From contig KN880761.1 of NCBI GenBank assembly GCA_000934385.1, positions 1-22,903 on the forward strand: a DNA stretch of 22,903 nucleotides. Direction: 5' to 3'. This DNA is from Cylindrobasidium torrendii FP15055 ss-10 (taxonomy: Eukaryota > Basidiomycota > Agaricomycetes > Agaricales > Physalacriaceae). The notes below the pieces were generated by a model. The model did no database searches, was not told the DNA's origin, and worked only from the letters and a program-made list of their open reading frames with translations. The position numbers and the translations under genes are program-made. The stretch's first letter is position 1, and each line of letters begins with the position of its first letter. This document shows positions 22,514 to 22,903 of the stretch, piece by piece.

Positions 22514-22903
22514 ATGGTTTTACTTCTGAGGCTCTCAGTCCACTAATTTTCGATGGTGCGCCAGCCGCCGCCGCCGCCAGTGCTAGGGTGGCGGACCTAT
22601 GCTACCCGGGGGGTACAGTACCGGTACCGTACCTATGCCCAATTTAGGGGGGGTGTACCGTACCGTACTGTACCGTACTGTACCGGCACGTGATGGAAAC
22701 ATGTGACCTGCGCCACACCCCGCGTTTTGCTTGTTTTTCGGGCTATTTGCCGGTTTTTTCTGCATCTGCGTGCATATTACACTACCAAGGGTTCGATAGG
22801 ACATGATTTAACGCTGATGGGCCCCAGAATCGCAGGATTTGACCCCACAATGGCTCTGGACTTAGACACCTTTTGAAGTAGCCTCACAATGGCCCAATGA
22901 CTT
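22514..22903. other. Right-edge spacer with simple repeats
   Basis: No gene is supported. After the tRNA comes a GCC run (GCCGCCGCCGCC, near 22565) and then the GTACC/GTACT repeat listed separately. The remaining 200 bases, to the window edge, show nothing I can name. Confidence 0.5.
22609..22688. repeat. GTACC/GTACT simple repeat with inverted arms
   Basis: The left block reads GGGGGTACAGTACCGGTACC and continues CGTACC. It is followed by a 20-base spacer ending in a G run, then a right block of GTACC and GTACT units with 5-base spacing (22660-22688). Because GTAC is its own complement and the blocks run GGTACAGTAC versus GTACTGTACC, the two can pair as a long imperfect hairpin. Confidence 0.6.

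Overview
The window is eukaryotic nuclear DNA from a filamentous fungus, most likely an Agaricomycete basidiomycete. The protein genes are broken by many introns of about 45-60 bases with GT..AG ends. One gene encodes a DUF6534 membrane protein, a family largely confined to Agaricomycetes. Placement nearer to Rhizoctonia/Ceratobasidium-like fungi is only an impression. I see no bacterial, viral or CRISPR-type system. Exon maps were built by hand from reading frame, splice signals and family resemblance. In every gene where I give a complete exon map, the exon lengths sum to a multiple of three.

Layout, left to right. 1-869: repeat-rich spacer with a cluster of GCCTCRCRAGGC-like near-palindromes. 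870-2563 (+): a seven-helix DUF6534 membrane protein in 15 exons. 2972-4264 (-): an aldo/keto reductase in 8 exons. 4898-7012 (-): an MFS sugar transporter in 11 exons. 7013-8760: a long stretch without a convincing gene. 8761-9554 (-) and 9912-10409 (-): two unrecognised small basic proteins that look like diverged tandem copies. 11066-11732 (+): core histone H2A in 6 exons. 12003-12074 (+): initiator tRNA-Met. 13105-15678 (+): a Cla4-type p21-activated kinase (PH, CRIB, kinase). 16822-17718 (+): a disordered protein rich in proline, serine and basic phosphosites. 18814-22258 (+): a TTC7/Ypp1-like TPR protein. 22410-22513 (+): tRNA-Leu(AAG) with a 24-base intron. 22563-22700: GCC and GTACC/GTACT simple repeats.

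The reductase and the transporter are neighbours on the same strand, and a similar GACC..CCGG..GGTC palindrome lies upstream of each. This fits a small sugar or sugar-acid uptake and reduction module under one regulator, though the substrate cannot be read from sequence. The Cla4-like kinase and Ypp1-like protein both act at the plasma membrane in known fungi, the first in Cdc42 polarity signalling and the second in the PI4-kinase complex. Their proximity alone proves no link.

The observations most worth a second look are an H2A whose tail lacks the SQE damage-signalling motif, the shared promoter palindrome, the lineage-specific gene pair, the very small exons in two genes and the dispersed GC-rich palindromic repeats. 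I did not find a clear undescribed multi-gene system.
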